A stretch of DNA of 64,000 nt from Vombatus ursinus (GCF_900497805.2 NW_020954611.1:6641584-6705583), one strand, 5' to 3'; shown: positions 11,378-23,009, counted from the stretch's first letter. Numbers and translations are program-made. The notes: a model not told the origin generated them from the sequence alone.

Positions 11378-11645
11378 TCAACAACAGTCAGAAGGATATG
11401 AACAGAAAATTTTCAAAAAAGGAAACAAATACTTGAAAAAATATTTCACCCTACTAATAATCAGAGACATAAATTAAAACAAACTTAAAATCCTACCTTA
11501 CATCTATCAAATTAGCAAAAGCTATTAGATTGGCAAAATAATTAAAAGCAGCAGAGCTCAATGCTCAGAATGCTATGGAGAAATAGGCATACTCATTTTG
11601 ATGGAATTGAAAACAGACATTTTGGAATGTAATCTACTAATAGGG
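11378..11645 (+). mobile_element. L1 LINE ORF2 fragment
   Basis: An old sense-strand L1 piece: 'ggatatgaacagaaaatttt', 'aataatcagagacataaatt', 'atctatcaaattagcaaaag', 'tggaattgaaaacagacatt'. These match the ORF2p region before the C-terminal CWWxC block (DMNRxFSKE, LIIREMQIK). No open frame survives beyond an out-of-frame remnant. Confidence 0.7.
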
Positions 11646-11649
11646 GACA

Positions 11650-12425
11650 AGGAGAAGTTACACTTAAGATAGATGAATTTTCCAATGGGAAATATGTTGA
11701 GAAAATGCAATAGAAAAACAATGTATTCTAATTGTCTGAGAGTTCCATGTTTACATGAAGCTTAATCTTAAGGCCATATAAAAGAAATTTGATGCATATC
11801 TTGTAGAAAAGTAGTGAGCACTAATTGACCAAAAATGACATTTTTGCAAAGGAATTTGACCCTCTGATTCTGGTGAGGAGAGCTGGTTCTGGGGGGAGAA
11901 GTGGATTTTATAGTGGCTCGCAGGCTCCCTTTCCCTGCTACCCTCCCCATCCCTACCTATTTATTGCTCAGGATGACATGTAACTAGTCACCTCTGTTTT
12001 CAAAGTGCAAGAATAGGGCTGGTTAATTTGATAGTAGTTTATTTCCCAAGCAAGTTAAGGGTAGCAAATCTCAAATGCTACTTTTAATGAGGTGCCTTTA
12101 AGGGTATTTCACTTGGAAATCCCATTTATATGGTAGGTGGAACTGGAAGTCTTTTCTCTGGAAAAAGGTCTTTGGAGAAGTTCAAGATTTAACTAGAGTG
12201 TAAGTTTGAATTGTATTGTAACTTAATTTCTAAACTCTGTCTTTCATATGTTAGCCACTTAATAGATGTTTATTAAATTGAATTAGATTTCATTTTCTCA
12301 AGCTATTGCACTTTACCATAGTTTTATGGACTCCCCCTCCCTTTTTATGTGTGTGAAGAACTATTTTCATAATCATAATTGTGTTGGAAACTTCTAGTTT
12401 AAGCCAAGGGAAATGTCTTCCTTAT
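11650..12425. other. anonymous sequence
   Basis: No gene. 'aatagatgtttattaaattg' at about 12259-12279 looks like the last bases of an L2 or MIR tail. Confidence 0.35.
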
Positions 12426-12429
12426 TAGA

Positions 12430-12615
12430 CCTCGAGGCCACACATGGCCTTCTAGGTCCTTGGGTGCGGCCTTTTTACTGAGTCCAAGTCTTACAAAACA
12501 AATCCTTTTTTAAAGGGGATTTGTTCGGTGAAGTTTGGATTCAAAGGGCTGCTCACACTTGAGGATCTAGAGGGGGGCCACATGTAGCCTCAAGGCCGCA
12601 GGTTCCCAACCCCTG
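12430..12615. mobile_element. palindromic hAT-type MITE
   Basis: The two halves are inverted copies: left 'ccttctaggtccttgggtgc' and 'ttacaaaacaaatcc' pair with right 'ggatttgttcggtgaagttt' and 'cacttgaggatctagagggg'. The right end 'ggttcccaacccctg' reads on the other strand as CAGGGGTTGGGAACC, a hAT-superfamily terminus. The matching left terminus is lost. It is a non-autonomous element with no coding capacity. Confidence 0.72.
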
Positions 12616-12639
12616 CTAGGGGGATCACCCAAATTACTT

Positions 12640-13030
12640 CAACGCAGGTTTAGTATATTAACCTCCTGCTCCCATCTTTTGGGGCCTGAAATTGCCCTTA
12701 TAGGTAATGCTTCTTACTGGTTGTGGTTATGTTGGTTGCCTCAACTATTCAGGGCCTTGAACACCAACTGAAATTTTTCTTTTTTTAGATACCCCAGTGG
12801 ATTGCCCCTTATTAGGAACTCACTCAGAAGCTGATCTAGACAACATCCAGTAAACTTACTAGCGAACTCCTATGATTAGCCCCCTACGCCAAAGTTGCTT
12901 TGATTTGTATTTCTCTGATTATTAGAGCAATTGCCTTTAGCACAGCAAAACTAAGCAGATAATAACAAAGGTTTTTTACTTTGTTTTCCATTCAGGTCTA
13001 CTCAAAGTACACAAGCTCTCCTGAACATAA
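12640..13030. other. anonymous sequence with first copy of a local duplication
   Basis: About 12,826-12,945 ('gaactcctatgattagcccc', then 'tttgatttgtatttctctga') recurs at about 13,257-13,335, an offset of 406 bp at the 'gaactcc' anchor (12,864 and 13,270). Confidence 0.5.
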
Positions 13031-13039
13031 TTTAATTAA

Positions 13040-13125
13040 TGATTTGTGGTATAGTAGAAAGAGTACCTCATTGAAATGGGAGACTTGACTCCGATACTTA
13101 TTAGCTATTGGACTTGGGATCACAC
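13040..13125 (+). repeat. MIR/THER1-like SINE fragment
   Basis: Head-like 'gtggtatagtagaaagagta', then 'gacttgactccgatacttat' and 'tagctattggacttgggatc'. Diverged and short. Confidence 0.45.
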
Positions 13126-13285
13126 AATGGTCTGAGCTACGAGAATCATCCTCAGTCAGTGAGATTCATCCTCCATCAGACGTCAAGAGCAATATCCAAA
13201 CATACCCTCAAAAGGAAGCTACAATCAAAAGTCCTAAACAAAAGTTCACGACTCTGCAGGCTGATCAGAGAACTCCATTGATTAA

Positions 13286-13425
13286 CCCCCTACAAGTTGT
13301 TTTGATTTGTATTTTTGATTATTAGAGTAACTGATTTTTTTCTCGTGTTTATTGGTAGTATTTCTTCTTTTGAAACCCACCTATTAATAACTGTTGACCG
13401 CTTATCAATTGGAGAATGCTGAGCT
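13286..13425 (-). mobile_element. L1 LINE ORF2 fragment, antisense
   Basis: 'gttttgatttgtatttttga', 'tatttcttcttttgaaaccc' and 'cgcttatcaattggagaatg' are the antisense of the L1 ORF2 block seen at 2.95-3.1 kb and 37.1-37.25 kb. Short and non-coding. Confidence 0.65.
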
Positions 13426-13429
13426 CTGT

Positions 13430-14070
13430 TTTTGATTGCTGCTGGGTAAGGCTAGCTTGAGTGGAGCACCACAGTGGGGGCTTCTAGGCAGCAAAACATA
13501 TTAATATAAATTTATTTCAGTTCAGTTGAATAAACATTTTAATGGCTTATAGCATTACAAGGCATTACAATCTAATGGGGTTGCATATAAGTAACTATAT
13601 ACTGCAGAATGTGGAAAGATCTACTTCTTGCTCACATTTTTAAAAAGTTATTAATTGAGAATCCCCACTCAGAGACTGAGGCATTTAGAGCATTTCTCAT
13701 CATGCCTTTCCTGGTGACAGTTGAGACCTGAGATATATTCTGTTGTCATATCGCTTCCTGCAAATGATCTGGAAGAGTGAACACATATCTTGGCAGACTC
13801 TTCCACTAGATATTTTCTTCTGACAGGGAGGGATGTCACGTTGGTCAGGAGCATTCTCTTTTTCATAAGCACATTAGTGTCTGTCCAAATCTCTTCGCTT
13901 TTGACTTTTCAGGGATCCTGAGGCACAGAAACAAAAAGGCACAGTTCTGTGTGACATCACTTGAAAGTATGTGTGTGTGTTGCTATTTTGCTAGACTTGC
14001 ATTAATTAATAGATCTACTTTCTACTTATTAATTTTACAATGTCATTTGATGGCAGATAATAAAGATAAA
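13430..14070. other. anonymous sequence
   Basis: No supported gene. 'taatggcttatagcattaca' near 13541 sits in a stretch with weak resemblance to the 'caatctaatggggttgcata' interspersed repeat found at 39.7 kb. Confidence 0.35.
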
Positions 14071-14077
14071 ATAGAGG

Positions 14078-14255
14078 CACCATGGGGGTAGTGGATAGAA
14101 TGCTGAACTGGGAATCATGAAGACATGGGTTCAAATTTTACACCAGCTTTGTGATTTTGGGTGAGTCACTAGGCCACAGTTTCTTTATCTGTAAAATAAG
14201 GAGGCTAGACTAGATGTTCTCTGCAGTCCATTCTATGAGTTGATAATTTCATCAT
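14078..14255 (+). repeat. MIR/THER1 SINE
   Basis: 'gggtagtggatagaatgctg', 'ggttcaaattttacaccagc', 'gtgattttgggtgagtcact', 'tctttatctgtaaaataagg' and 'agactagatgttctctgcag' follow the THER1 layout to the 'ttctatgag' end. Nearly full length. Confidence 0.8.
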
Positions 14256-14259
14256 CCTG

Positions 14260-15320
14260 GACAGGTCATAATTTGTAAACTATCTGGATGATGGGGGTCC
14301 TCACATCGAGAGTTTGATAACTAAGTCAAAAGTCTCCCTTGTAATGAGGTACTGAAGACGGATAAACTGGGAAGGAAAGATGGAATTCTGTCCCAATGTT
14401 AGTTGGGTGCTAGTTTTTCCTACTGACTGTCAACATTCTATGATTCTATATTGCCCAGAAATTCCCTTCCTTCATAAGAATAAAACCATGTTCTGTATCT
14501 GATTAATGTGGGTACTCTGGGTGCCCTTTTTACTTGCCTCTTACCCCCGACCTTCCTGGGTCAGGCTTCTTAACCTAGGACCCACAATAGAAATTTTCCT
14601 CAGGAATCTGAGACTGGGGCAAAATGAAGTACTAGGAACTTAGTTGCCCTATTGAGGAGATAGGCAAACCCAGAGGAATGAGGTATAAGACAGGGATTGT
14701 CATATATTGCCAGCCCCTGAGGCTTCATTGCAGTGGTGCCTGACTAACCCAAGTATTAGATGAGTATATCCAGAAATATGATATGGAACCTCTGCTTGTG
14801 ATTTCATTGCCATACGAAACTTCCCTTAGCTATGTCGTATTTTACTTCCCCCGTTCATAGTCCCATCAGCATGATGTGGGCTCTTTCCTCTCTGGTGGCT
14901 TCTCCCTTTGTAGGTGACTCTTTCCCTTCTGGTCTGCTTCTGCAGCTGCCGCTTTTGTTACAGTCCCCACAACTGCTCTGGTAGCTGAGACCCTGTTGCT
15001 CTAGGGTCTGGGCAGGGGTAAGATGTCATCTGCTTTTTGAGATCTCACAAGGAACGGTACTGAAGGAAAAAAGACACTAACAAAATACAGGCTTACCTCA
15101 GAGGCCATGTATTCACATTACAGAGTCATCTTTATAATTGGAGGGCAGTAGAAAAGAGAGAGCTGACAGGATGATTTTCCCTTTAGTATATCTACAGAGT
15201 TCTGTTCCAGTAGCCAATTAAGTGTTTGTACGATAGATGGGAGTAGTAAGAAGATTTTAGCATCTGTTCTAACTGGGTCGGGAAAAGTGGACCTTCGTGC
15301 ATTCCCAATGGAGTGCTACC
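14260..15320. other. anonymous sequence
   Basis: No gene seen. 'ggcttcttaacctaggaccc' at about 14565 recalls one end of the DNA-type repeat at 5.5 and 62.1 kb, but nothing more of it follows. Confidence 0.35.
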
Positions 15321-15334
15321 CATTTATGTATATA

Positions 15335-15425
15335 TTATCTTCTCTGATAGAACATAAACTGCTTGAGGGCAGGGACATTTTTAAAAAAATATTTCCCATT
15401 CACAACATAGTGCTTGACACAGTCT
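15335..15425 (+). mobile_element. L2 LINE 3' terminus
   Basis: 'agaacataaactgcttgagg' plus 'gcagggaca' then 'acatagtgcttgacacag' give the L2 tail signature. Short and diverged. Confidence 0.6.
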
Positions 15426-15611
15426 GAATTGTCTTGAGACTGATTCTACCAAATGTACAGGGAAATAGCTTATCATACCTATATTGTAGGTGATTTTATG
15501 TTTTTTCCTTATTAAATTTTTTCTTTTATATTTGGAAACCAAAAAGTTAAAATATATGATACTATATTTTGACTTGATTGATATGTTATACATTATGCTT
15601 GTTCATGAATT

Positions 15612-15760
15612 CTATTAAAATTCAACAAACATTAAGGACCTACTATGTGCACTGTGTTTCTGCTGAGGGAGATATAAAATTAAGCAAGTTAGAGTTTAGC
15701 TGAGACACAGTCCTTGTTCTCATGGAGTTCGTAACAAATGGGTAGAAATTTAGAATCCCA
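15612..15760 (+). repeat. mammal-wide interspersed repeat ('ACTATGTGCCAGGCACT' type)
   Basis: 'attcaacaaacattaaggac', 'ctactatgtgcactgtgttt' and 'cttgttctcatggagttcgt' define a repeat class seen again at 17.2, 39.7 and 62.3 kb. I cannot assign the subfamily (MIR- or L2/L3-related tail). Non-coding. Confidence 0.5.
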
Positions 15761-15984
15761 ATTCCCTGGCAGAGATCCAAAGAAAGTACTATTATGGTTA
15801 AGTTATATAACTTTATAATATAGATTCTTCCTTCCCCTCCTCCCCCAAGTAATGAGATCAATCTTACACTGTCATGTAGACATCTTTTGTTTGTTAAATT
15901 TAAAATGCAGAAAAGAAATTTCATGCTAATGCTGGGCCCAGAGTTAAGTGCAAGGAAAAGAATGGGCTAGATCATATTTAGAAA

Positions 15985-16260
15985 ATGGCATAGAACTTTC
16001 AATGACCCTCAGACTGCTGGAAGCCTAAAAAAGGCCATATTGTTAATATTAATTATTCTCCCAGTGATAGTATATGGTTGAAAATCATAGAACACCATGC
16101 TCTGAGAAGAATTAAAACCAAAAATAACCCAAAGGGCAATGGAAAGACACATGATAAGTATAAGCAGACTAGCAAGTTATGAATGATGCTAAAAGTGGTA
16201 TAAAAACATAACTGAAGACACATATAACTGGAGAATTAAAGCTGTATTGTATCCAGTGGG
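15985..16260 (+). mobile_element. possible non-LTR reverse-transcriptase relic
   Basis: One frame reads LPVIVYG, then KITQRAMERHMISISR, resembling the 'VLPVMTYGCETW...TQRAMERxMLGISRRD' C-terminal block of RTE-like non-LTR polymerases. Stops interrupt it and the match is short, so the call is weak. Neighbouring 16.3-16.76 kb could belong to the same element but shows no motif that I can name. Confidence 0.4.
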
Positions 16261-16264
16261 CAAT

Positions 16265-16865
16265 AGGGAGGTACACTGAGGGCTTGTATAGGCTATGGCA
16301 CATCACAGGCGAGGAACTATGCAATATAAATTGGTATAAAATATGTCATTAGAGAGACATATGACTGGTAAACAAGATTAGTTGGTTGTGGACCAGTGGA
16401 CCAATGGAAGGCCTGCAGGCTTCACTGGTATCCATGCAATGTTGTATCCTTTGACTCCTTATCAACTAGTGGTTTTCATTGCTCCTGGGCAAGACTGCTT
16501 TAACAACCTCTTACAGTGGGGCTTCTTTCTACACAGAACACTGAGTAAGCCTCAGTCACCCTGGGGTTAATTATCCATAACCACATAATGTCAAGATTTT
16601 GAGAGGAAGGTCTTCCGCATGTTGAGTGGATCCCTATTGAGGATTTATGGGAGGATGTGGAGAAGAGACACACAGGATGAGATGTGCAGTGGAGTCACAC
16701 AGATGGAGTGCAATCAGCATTGTTGGAGGGAATCCTCACAGTGATCAAATTACATACCTTTTAGAGTATGGGGCCAGTATAGAAGAAGGAAAAGACCACA
16801 GATTCTGAACTCAAGGAGTTCACAACCCATCTCTAACAGTTATGACCTGGATGGCTTTGGGCAAT
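16265..16865. other. anonymous sequence
   Basis: No gene seen. It may be the 3' part of the putative non-LTR relic just upstream. Confidence 0.3.
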
Positions 16866-16878
16866 AACTTAACCACCT

Positions 16879-17032
16879 ATTTTTTTTTTTTTTTTAGGCA
16901 ATTGGGGTTAAGTGACTTGTCCAGGGTCACACAGCTAGTAAGTGTCAAGTGTTTGGTCTGAGGCTGGATCTGAACTCAGGTCCATTTGACTTCAGGGCCG
17001 GTGCTCTATCCACTGCGCCACCTAGCTGCCAC
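16879..17032 (-). repeat. WSINE1-type SINE, antisense, with target-site duplication
   Basis: Reads, after the T-run, 'aggcaattggggttaagtga' through 'cactgcgccacctagctgcc', the reverse complement of WSINE1. Bounded by the 11-bp perfect duplication 'cttaaccacct' at 16868-16878 and 17033-17043. This is one of the youngest insertions in the window by eye. Confidence 0.93.
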
Positions 17033-17235
17033 CTTAACCACCTCTTATCCTGAACAATTCTTATCTGTGTCTATTTGTGACTCTTTCATCGAATGATGCA
17101 CTGGAGATACTCTGGTTCTTTTAATATTTTGAGGATACCAGGGTAGCACGTGGAGTATTTATCCATCTGTAATCACCTGACAGCCCCACTTTCTTTATTG
17201 TCACAGATGTCCTCTGGGCTTTTATGTTACTTTTC

Positions 17236-17375
17236 GTGTCTAGTGAATGAATGAATGAACGAAAACGCACTTCATAAGCACTTACTATAGGCAAAGCACC
17301 AATAATACAAATAGAAGAGTGACCCAGCCCTTGCCTTCACCTAGCTTATATTCAAATAACAGAATATAACAAACA
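17236..17375 (+). repeat. mammal-wide interspersed repeat ('GTGCCAGGCACT' type)
   Basis: 'taagcacttactataggcaa', 'agcaccaataatacaaatag' and 'cagcccttgccttcacctag' match the class at 15.6, 39.7 and 62.3 kb. A GAATGAAT run precedes it. Confidence 0.5.
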
Positions 17376-19575
17376 GAGATTTTAGCTGTGAATCAGACGG
17401 AAAGGCCTAGTGGCCCTTAGGAAGCAGTGACAAAGCAGATGATAATGCATCCTCTTCAGTGTCATTTCCGTCCGTTTTTGATGTTGAAACATTTGACACC
17501 AAGAACTTCCTTTTCCAGGTCTTCGGTAGCAATGGCTGCTAAGAGAGTCAGGGCTGCAACACTTACGGAGGCAGTTACCAGGTCCCATTTCTACAAAGTT
17601 GTTCCCTTGGATAACAGCTGCTGGGGCTAGGCTGGAAGCAGTGTCAGCGGTCTGGTACTAATCAGTGCTCCCATTCCTGAGGCTCTCAGGCTTACCTGCC
17701 TATCCACAGCAGTTAGTCATTGTGGTGAAGGGCAGCTTTTCCATAGAAGCTGCTTTCTTCAAAATGAGAGGCAGGTTGGAAGCAGGGTGGGTGGTCTGGA
17801 TTGGGGGGAGGTAGGGAGATTGCTGTTCACAGGGTTCTTGGGAATCATAATATGGCTACTTGCTTACACCTAAAACATGTTTTTCTATTTCCCTGTGGGT
17901 CCATTGTGATTGTGAGTCCTTTGTGATCATGGTGTTTCACGATTTGGACAACTGGAAAAATATTGGAATGAAAGCAATGAACTTTAGCAGTTATGAGGTA
18001 GCAGTTATGAGGGGTATCAAATGAGCTGCACAGTTTCCCAAATGTGACACTGCCCAGATGCCGTCTCCCGTTCCATTTTGGGCCCAGTTCATTGTTTAGC
18101 GGCAGTGTCTGTCTAGGGTACATGTAAAGATGCACTAGTGAATGAATTGCTCATCTAACTGCATTTCATAATCTGGGCAATATTTATTTTTTAATCATTT
18201 TATTTTTTCCTGAGTGGATAATCTCTTTGGAATGACCATAGCTTTTGCTGAGAAGTTACTGTAATATTTTAGTATTCTGTGCAATTAACATACATGCATT
18301 CGTGTGTTTTTATTTGTGTGGTTTATTTGTTTATTTGTATGACTTTAGTCAACAAAATGATGACCAGGGATATGTGATGATGTATAGAGAATATTAGGCC
18401 TTTATGTTCCACCTTCCTGTTGTTTATTGTGTGTTTTAAGAACTGTTTTGTGGTGAGCTTTGACTGACTCTCTGTGTCACCAAGTAATTTTTCCCACTGG
18501 AAATTCTGCTACTTCTGTCAGAGATAACTGATGTGTGATAGGAAGAGGTTCAGTAGATTTCTAGGGGTAGTAAGGAATGCTCTGGCCCAGTTCTAACAGC
18601 TGTAATTGAAATCACTTAAAAATAGATTGTGGAGAAGAATAACTATGACCTGGTTAGCTGCAGGGAAATTAAATAAGGGTATTAGGCTGCCTAGTCTTCA
18701 AGGACTCCCCTGAAAAAGCAGTTGCTTTTTTTTCCCACCTGAAAGGGATTTGATTTACATTTCAAAATGACACTCAGTACCAGATCTGCAAAATAGACCT
18801 TGCTATTTTCAGAGGCCAGGGGAGACTTTGTATTGTAGGTTGGCTCACACATCAGTGTAATTACAGAAGGAGTGAGCCCAAACTATACAACGTGCATTGC
18901 AAAGAATCCAGAATCCCGATGACATGCCCCTCATATATGGCCATCCTCCTTGACCCCAAGTTTATAGTCCATTGAATTTCAGATACAAGCTTAAAATAGG
19001 AGGCAGCAGCTAAAAGAACTAACATGGTTTTAGGCTATCTTAAGAGAAGAGTGATGTTCAGGAAAGAAAAGCCCCAGTTCTATCCAATTTGGTAATTAAT
19101 GGTGTCCTCTTTAGTACTATTGAGTTCAAATACAAAGAACCATGTGCAGGTAGCACAGGCTATCTTAGAAGTGTCAGACACTTTCCCTATAGGTTTAGCC
19201 ACAACACTGCCATACGCAGGCCATCTCTGTTTGAGATTTGATACCACTGGTCTACATGATGGAAAGTGAATTGTACCAGCTGTATGCATTTGTTTTCTGT
19301 GACATGGAGACTGAAACAGTTGGTCAGGTTAGGTCAGTTAAGGAAAGGGTTAATTCACAGTTTGGACCAGGCTCCATCTTTAGTTTTTAACTTATCAAAT
19401 ATGTCTTATTGATTGTTTTTGTCCTTAGAACAGTCATTTTTTACTCCCCCACATACTCCAAATTGACCCGTATTACAGTAAAGAAAAACAATTAAGCAAA
19501 ACAGGTTAGACTAGTGGTTTCCAAAATTTATGTAGCAATGCCCACATTTTAAGGGGGGTGGGGGACTCTCTATCT
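17376..19575. other. anonymous sequence, 2.2 kb
   Basis: No repeat family recognised. Short opposed open frames occur at 17382-17630 and 17845-18135 but have no recognisable domain. This stretch and 8.3-10.5 kb are where unrecognised conserved elements would most likely sit. Confidence 0.4.
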
Positions 19576-19584
19576 TTTTTTCTG

Positions 19585-19585
19585 A

Positions 19586-19632
<47 letters not shown>

Positions 19633-19644
19633 NNNNNNNNNNTT

Positions 19645-19688
<44 letters not shown>

Positions 19689-19768
19689 TTTCTTCCTTCC
19701 TTCCTTCCTTCCTTCCTCTCTGTCTGTCTCTGTCTCTCTCTCTCTGTGTCTCTGTCTCTGTCTCTCAT
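19585..19768. repeat. (TTTC)n / (TTCC)n / (TCTG)n compound microsatellite with 10-N gap
   Basis: TTTC units from 19585 to about 19690, interrupted by ten Ns at 19633-19642, then TTCC units and a TCTG/TCTC-rich run to about 19768. Both strands yield spurious low-complexity open frames. True length is unknown. Confidence 0.96.
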
Positions 19769-19799
19769 TTTCCTCAAACATGAATAAAACTATGTGATG

Positions 19800-19900
19800 C
19801 CCCATAATGACTTTCTATTGCTTTTAGGGTAAAATATAATCTTCTGTTTAGCTTTTAAAGCTTTTCACCCAGTTAAACCCAATTTATGTTAGCATGCTTT
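19800..19900 (+). mobile_element. L2 LINE fragment
   Basis: 'atgactttctattgctttta', 'gggtaaaatataatcttctg' and 'tttagcttttaaagcttttc' follow the L2 block 'ctccctattacc...aaatcctctgtttggcatttaaagcccttc'. It abuts an antisense L1. Confidence 0.6.
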
Positions 19901-19904
19901 TGAG

Positions 19905-21560
19905 TTTTTCTAGCAGTTCTTGTCAAACAGGGCATTTTTCCTCAAGTAATTTATCTTCTTAGATTTACTGAATACTGAGTTATTGAGTTCAATTATTTTT
20001 TATTCTTCTTTATCTATTCTGTTCCTCTGATCTTTCTATTTTTACCAGTGGCAGTTTTCATGATAAGTAATTTATAGTTTAATTTGATGTCTAGAAGTGT
20101 ATTTTCACTTTATTCCTACTTTTTCATTATTTTCCTGGAGCTATAGATGTTTTGTTCCTTCAAATGAACTTTGTTATTATTTTATCTAACTTTGTGACAT
20201 TTTCCCTTGATAGTTTGATTAGTATAGTACTAAATCTATAAATTAATTGTATTGTATTAGTGTTGTCCATCTATAAGCATTAAATATCCCTCCAATTACT
20301 TGCCATTCTTTATTTTTCAGAGAGTGTTTTATAAGTGTATGTAAGTTTTGAGCAAGCCTTTGTAGATTGACTTTCAGATATCTTATTCATTTTGTAGTTA
20401 TTTTGAATGACTTAGTTTTTGTTATTGCTTTTTGGATTTTATTGTTTCTATATAGAATATCCTTTTTTATTTTTGTGTTTATTTTTTATATCTTGTTATT
20501 TTACTGAAGCTGTTAATTATTTAAATTATTCTCTTTTCTATTTCTCTAGGGTATTCTAAGAAAGCCATTATGCCATCTGAAAATATGGATAGTTTTGTTT
20601 CCTTCTTTGCTTATATTTATGCCTTTACTTTCTTTTTCTTGTCATAGTGCTAAAGCTAGTATTAGTGGAACTTCATCAACTTCATTACTTCTGGACTCCT
20701 AGTGCTTCTCTATTATAGATAATGCTAACCTTTTATTTTAGATAAATCTTTTTATTATGTTAGAATGTTACCGTACTTTGTAGGGTTTTTAGCATAAATA
20801 AGTGTCGTACTTTGCCAAAGGCTTTTTCTACATTAATTCATGTGGTTTTAGGGGGATATAATGTGATTAATTATATATCTTTCTTAATGTTGAATTCCTC
20901 GTATTCCTAGCATGAATATGACTTGGTCACCGTGATTTTTTTTTCTGAATATTCTATTGTCTTTCTGCTGGGATTTCATTTAAAACTTTTGAATTGATAT
21001 TAATGATATTTGTCTAACAGTTCTCTTTGCTCAATCCATCCCTGATTTAGGCATTAAGACTATATTTGTATCACAAAAGGAATTTAGTGGAATGTTTCCT
21101 TTTCCAATTTGGGGGAATAATTTGTCTAGGATAGGTATTCATGGTTTCTTAAATTTTTTTGACAGAATTTAAATAATGTTTTATATAATTCACTTGTAAA
21201 TCTGAATCAGATTTTTTTCTTCTTTAGTAGTTAGCTGTTTCTTTTTTAGTAGTTCTTTTGCAGTTAATTTCTTTATCTGAAACTAGATTAAGATTTTTAT
21301 TTTATGTTATATTGGTCTGAGTATCATATGTGCATGTGTATCTATTTCTCTGTATTTATATCTACATCACTATAGACACATATGTGATAATCCTCCATTC
21401 CTTTTAAGTTCTTGGTTTTGGTGACATAAAATTGTGTTCCAGTAGATTCTGATCATTCTTTATAATTTTCTTTTAAAAAAAAACCACCTTGTTCATGATT
21501 TATTTTGGTAACCTTATTTTCCTTCTTTTTGAGTAAAGTAGCTAATATTTAAAAATAAAT
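19905..21560 (-). mobile_element. ancient L1 LINE, ORF2 reverse-transcriptase region, antisense
   Basis: Block order follows antisense L1 ORF2: 'tctagcagttcttgtcaaac', 'ctgttcctctgatctttcta', 'gtttgattagtatagtacta', 'tttgccaaaggctttttcta' (AEKAFGK-like on the other strand), 'cagcatgaatatgacttgg'-like and 'ctgctgggatttcat'. It is much older than the other L1 copies: no open frame longer than a few dozen codons is left. AT-rich. Confidence 0.75.
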
Positions 21561-21669
21561 TGTTTGTCTTTTAAAAAAAAGTTTTTAGTCCAATTAATTC
21601 AGTAGTCTTTGTTTCCCGATTATTTTTACTCTAACTTTCAAGACTTTCTCATGTGGCATTACTTATTCT

Positions 21670-21855
21670 TATGCTAGTTCCTTCCCTCCTTATAAGGTTA
21701 CCTGGTATCTAATGTGAATGTTTCTTCTACATGTCTATTTGTATATATGTTGTATCCCTCATTTAGAGTGTGAAGACCTTGAAAGTAGAGATTGTGTTCA
21801 CTTCTTCTTTATATCCCTAAGAACTTGGAGCCATTGCTTTACATGTAAACGAAGT
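21670..21855 (+). mobile_element. L2 LINE 3' end
   Basis: 'ctagttccttccctccttat', 'gtatatatgttgtatccctc', 'gtgtgaagaccttgaaagta', 'gagattgtgttcacttcttc' and 'tatccctaagaacttggagc' give the L2 3' tail. It is followed at once by L2 in the opposite direction. Confidence 0.65.
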
Positions 21856-21864
21856 TAGGGATTC

Positions 21865-22995
21865 TGAGTGGTAGAAGTAAGGAGGGAGAACATTCTAGTC
21901 ATGGGGGATAACCTATGCAAAGGCAGAGAAGCATGTAATGTGTAGGGAATAAATAGACTAGAACAAAGGGTATGTGAAAGTGAGAAATATGTAATAAGTA
22001 CAGAAAGCGATATTGCAGAGAGTTTTAAGAGCCAAATAGAAGTTGTTAAATGAACAAGTAAGATGGCATATGTAAAGCACTTTGCAATTTTTAACTTCTA
22101 TGTAAATGCCCACTATTATTATTATTCGAGAGACAAAGGAGAGTCATTGAAGACCTGTATTATGGGAATATCAATTTGGGATCTGTGGGGGGATGGATTA
22201 GAGAGAGAAGAGGCTAGATGCAGGTTGGATACCAGTTTGAAAGTGTTTCAGTAGTCCAGGTGAAAGATAATGAATGTGGAGGCTGTGTGAGTGGAGAGAA
22301 AGGGACAGATATGAGAGAGGCTATACTGCATTGATGAAACTTGGCAACTCACTAGGTATGGGGATGGAGTTAGGGTAAAGAGCCTAAGATCACTCCTGCT
22401 CTGTGAACCTGTGTGTTTAGGAGAATGAGGAGATTACAAAAATAAAGAGGCTCTAAGGAGGAGTAGGTTCAGGGTGAGAGAGAGAATGAATTCGGTTTTA
22501 GACATTGAATCTGAGATGTTTATGTGAAATCCTCATGGAAATGTCTAGCAGTTAGAGATTCAAGACTGGGGTTCAAATGAAAGATGAGGCTGGATGTATA
22601 GATTTAAGAGTCATTTGATTAAGAGTAGTCGAATTCATTAGCACTGATATGCTTTCAAAGAAATAGAGAAGATATCTTAGAACAGAGCCTGGAGGAGGAA
22701 AAAAAAAAATTCTCTCATAGGGAGAGGGACATGGATTAAGATCCTGTAGAGGAATTTGAAATATAGTCAGACCAGTAGGAGGAGAATCAGGAGAGAATCA
22801 TGTAATAACCATGCAAATACAAGAGAGTGAAAGCAGGGAATGGTCAGTAGTGTCATATGATGAAGAGAAATGAAGAAGAACAAAGGCCAAGAAAAAGCCA
22901 GTAGTTTTACAATGATAGAGACACCATTGGTGACCTTGGAGAGAGCAGTTTCAGTTGAGCAGTGGGAAGAGAAACCAGATTACAAAGGAAATTGA
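21865..22995 (-). mobile_element. L2 LINE ORF2 (reverse transcriptase) relic, antisense
   Basis: About 1.1 kb of antisense L2: 'cattctagtcatgggggata', 'ttttaagagccaaatagaag', 'tcagtagtccaggtgaaaga', 'aaatgtctagcagttagaga', 'tagaacagagcctggaggag', 'accattggtgaccttggaga', 'gagcagtttcagttgagcag'. These are the reverse complements of L2 blocks around the catalytic region (DYCNS, VPQGSVLGP, TALSKVTND). A small MIR-like piece lies at about 22060-22120. Inactive. Confidence 0.72.
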
Positions 22996-23009
22996 GTGGG
23001 AGGTAAAAA

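Noticed and set aside
19506-19805. Open frames rich in RKKE or SFFL on both strands
   Set aside because: They are translations of the (TTTC)n array and its N gap.
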